DNA from: Deltaproteobacteria bacterium
GTDB taxonomy: Bacteria; Desulfobacterota; Syntrophia; Syntrophales; JAAYKM01
Assembly (NCBI GenBank): GCA_019136935.1
Contig: JAGVTI010000012.1
Location: 1 to 6,391, forward strand
Direction: 5' to 3'
Length of the DNA stretch: 6,391 nucleotides
Shown here: positions 6,347-6,391 of the stretch, in pieces
Position numbering within the stretch: position 1 is the stretch's first letter
Layout of the letters: every line of letters begins with the position of its first letter
Program-made: the position numbers and the translations under genes
Notes under the pieces: generated by a model
What the model was told of the DNA's origin: nothing
Seen by the model: the letters and a program-made list of their open reading frames with translations, nothing else
Databases searched by the model: none

Positions 6347-6391
6347 AGATCGGAAGAGCGTCGTGTAGGGAAAGAGTGTATCACTACGTGT
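6347..6391. other. Illumina adapter left on contig end (artefact)
   Basis: The 33 bases from 6347 to 6379, beginning AGATCGGAAGAGCG and ending AAAGAGTGT, match the reverse complement of the TruSeq universal (P5-side) adapter as I know it. The next eight bases, ATCACTAC (6380-6387), sit where an i5 index belongs, and GTGT (6388-6391) matches the start of the adapter sequence beyond the index. In the kinase frame this translates to IGRASCRERV, a well-known false tail. On the minus strand it gives FPTRRSSDL, a well-known false amino terminus. The last trustworthy genomic base is about 6346. Confidence 0.97.

Noticed and set aside
5866..6384. Minus-strand open frame of 172 residues
   Set aside because: Its amino terminus FPTRRSSDL is translated adapter and the rest is the antisense of the NtrY-type kinase, so it is not a gene.

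Overview
This window looks like a piece of a Gram-negative, probably anaerobic deltaproteobacterial (Desulfobacterota, Syntrophales-like) chromosome, assembled from Illumina short reads. That placement is inference. It rests on lpxC (lipid A synthesis), the lpxC / DUF4390 / NtrY-type kinase order, QueH for the last queuosine step, and intergenic repeats of a type I recall from deltaproteobacterial genomes. All recognised genes lie on the plus strand and most of the window is core chromosome.

Positions 55-3713 hold yebC, ruvC, ruvA, ruvB and queH. YebC is a TACO1/PmpR-family translation or regulatory factor. RuvC is the Holliday-junction resolvase, and RuvA and RuvB form the branch-migration motor. 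QueH is the cobalamin-independent epoxyqueuosine reductase. ruvC and ruvA overlap by one base. ruvA and ruvB are separated by a 174-base gap that is almost filled by a decayed, MITE-like palindromic repeat. A diverged partial copy of the same repeat lies in the opposite orientation just after queH, so ruvB-queH sits between two inverted relics.

Positions 3714-4067 are a 354-base intergenic stretch: the repeat relic, then a part with no recognisable gene, then a leader in front of lpxC. The leader carries a strong Shine-Dalgarno-like sequence far from the start codon and a small hairpin with a GNRA-type loop. lpxC (4068-5003) encodes the zinc deacetylase that commits UDP-acyl-GlcNAc to lipid A, with all active-site residues visible.

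After a 134-base gap with a T-run and two small inverted repeats come a DUF4390 predicted lipoprotein (5138-5719) and, overlapping it, the amino-terminal part of an NtrY-type sensor histidine kinase. The kinase gene is cut off at the contig edge. The last 45 bases (6347-6391) are not biological: they read as an Illumina TruSeq P5-side adapter with its index, left on the end of the contig.

I did not find a convincing new biological system here. The items most worth checking are the adapter artefact, the pair of decayed inverted repeats around ruvB-queH, and the lpxC leader.
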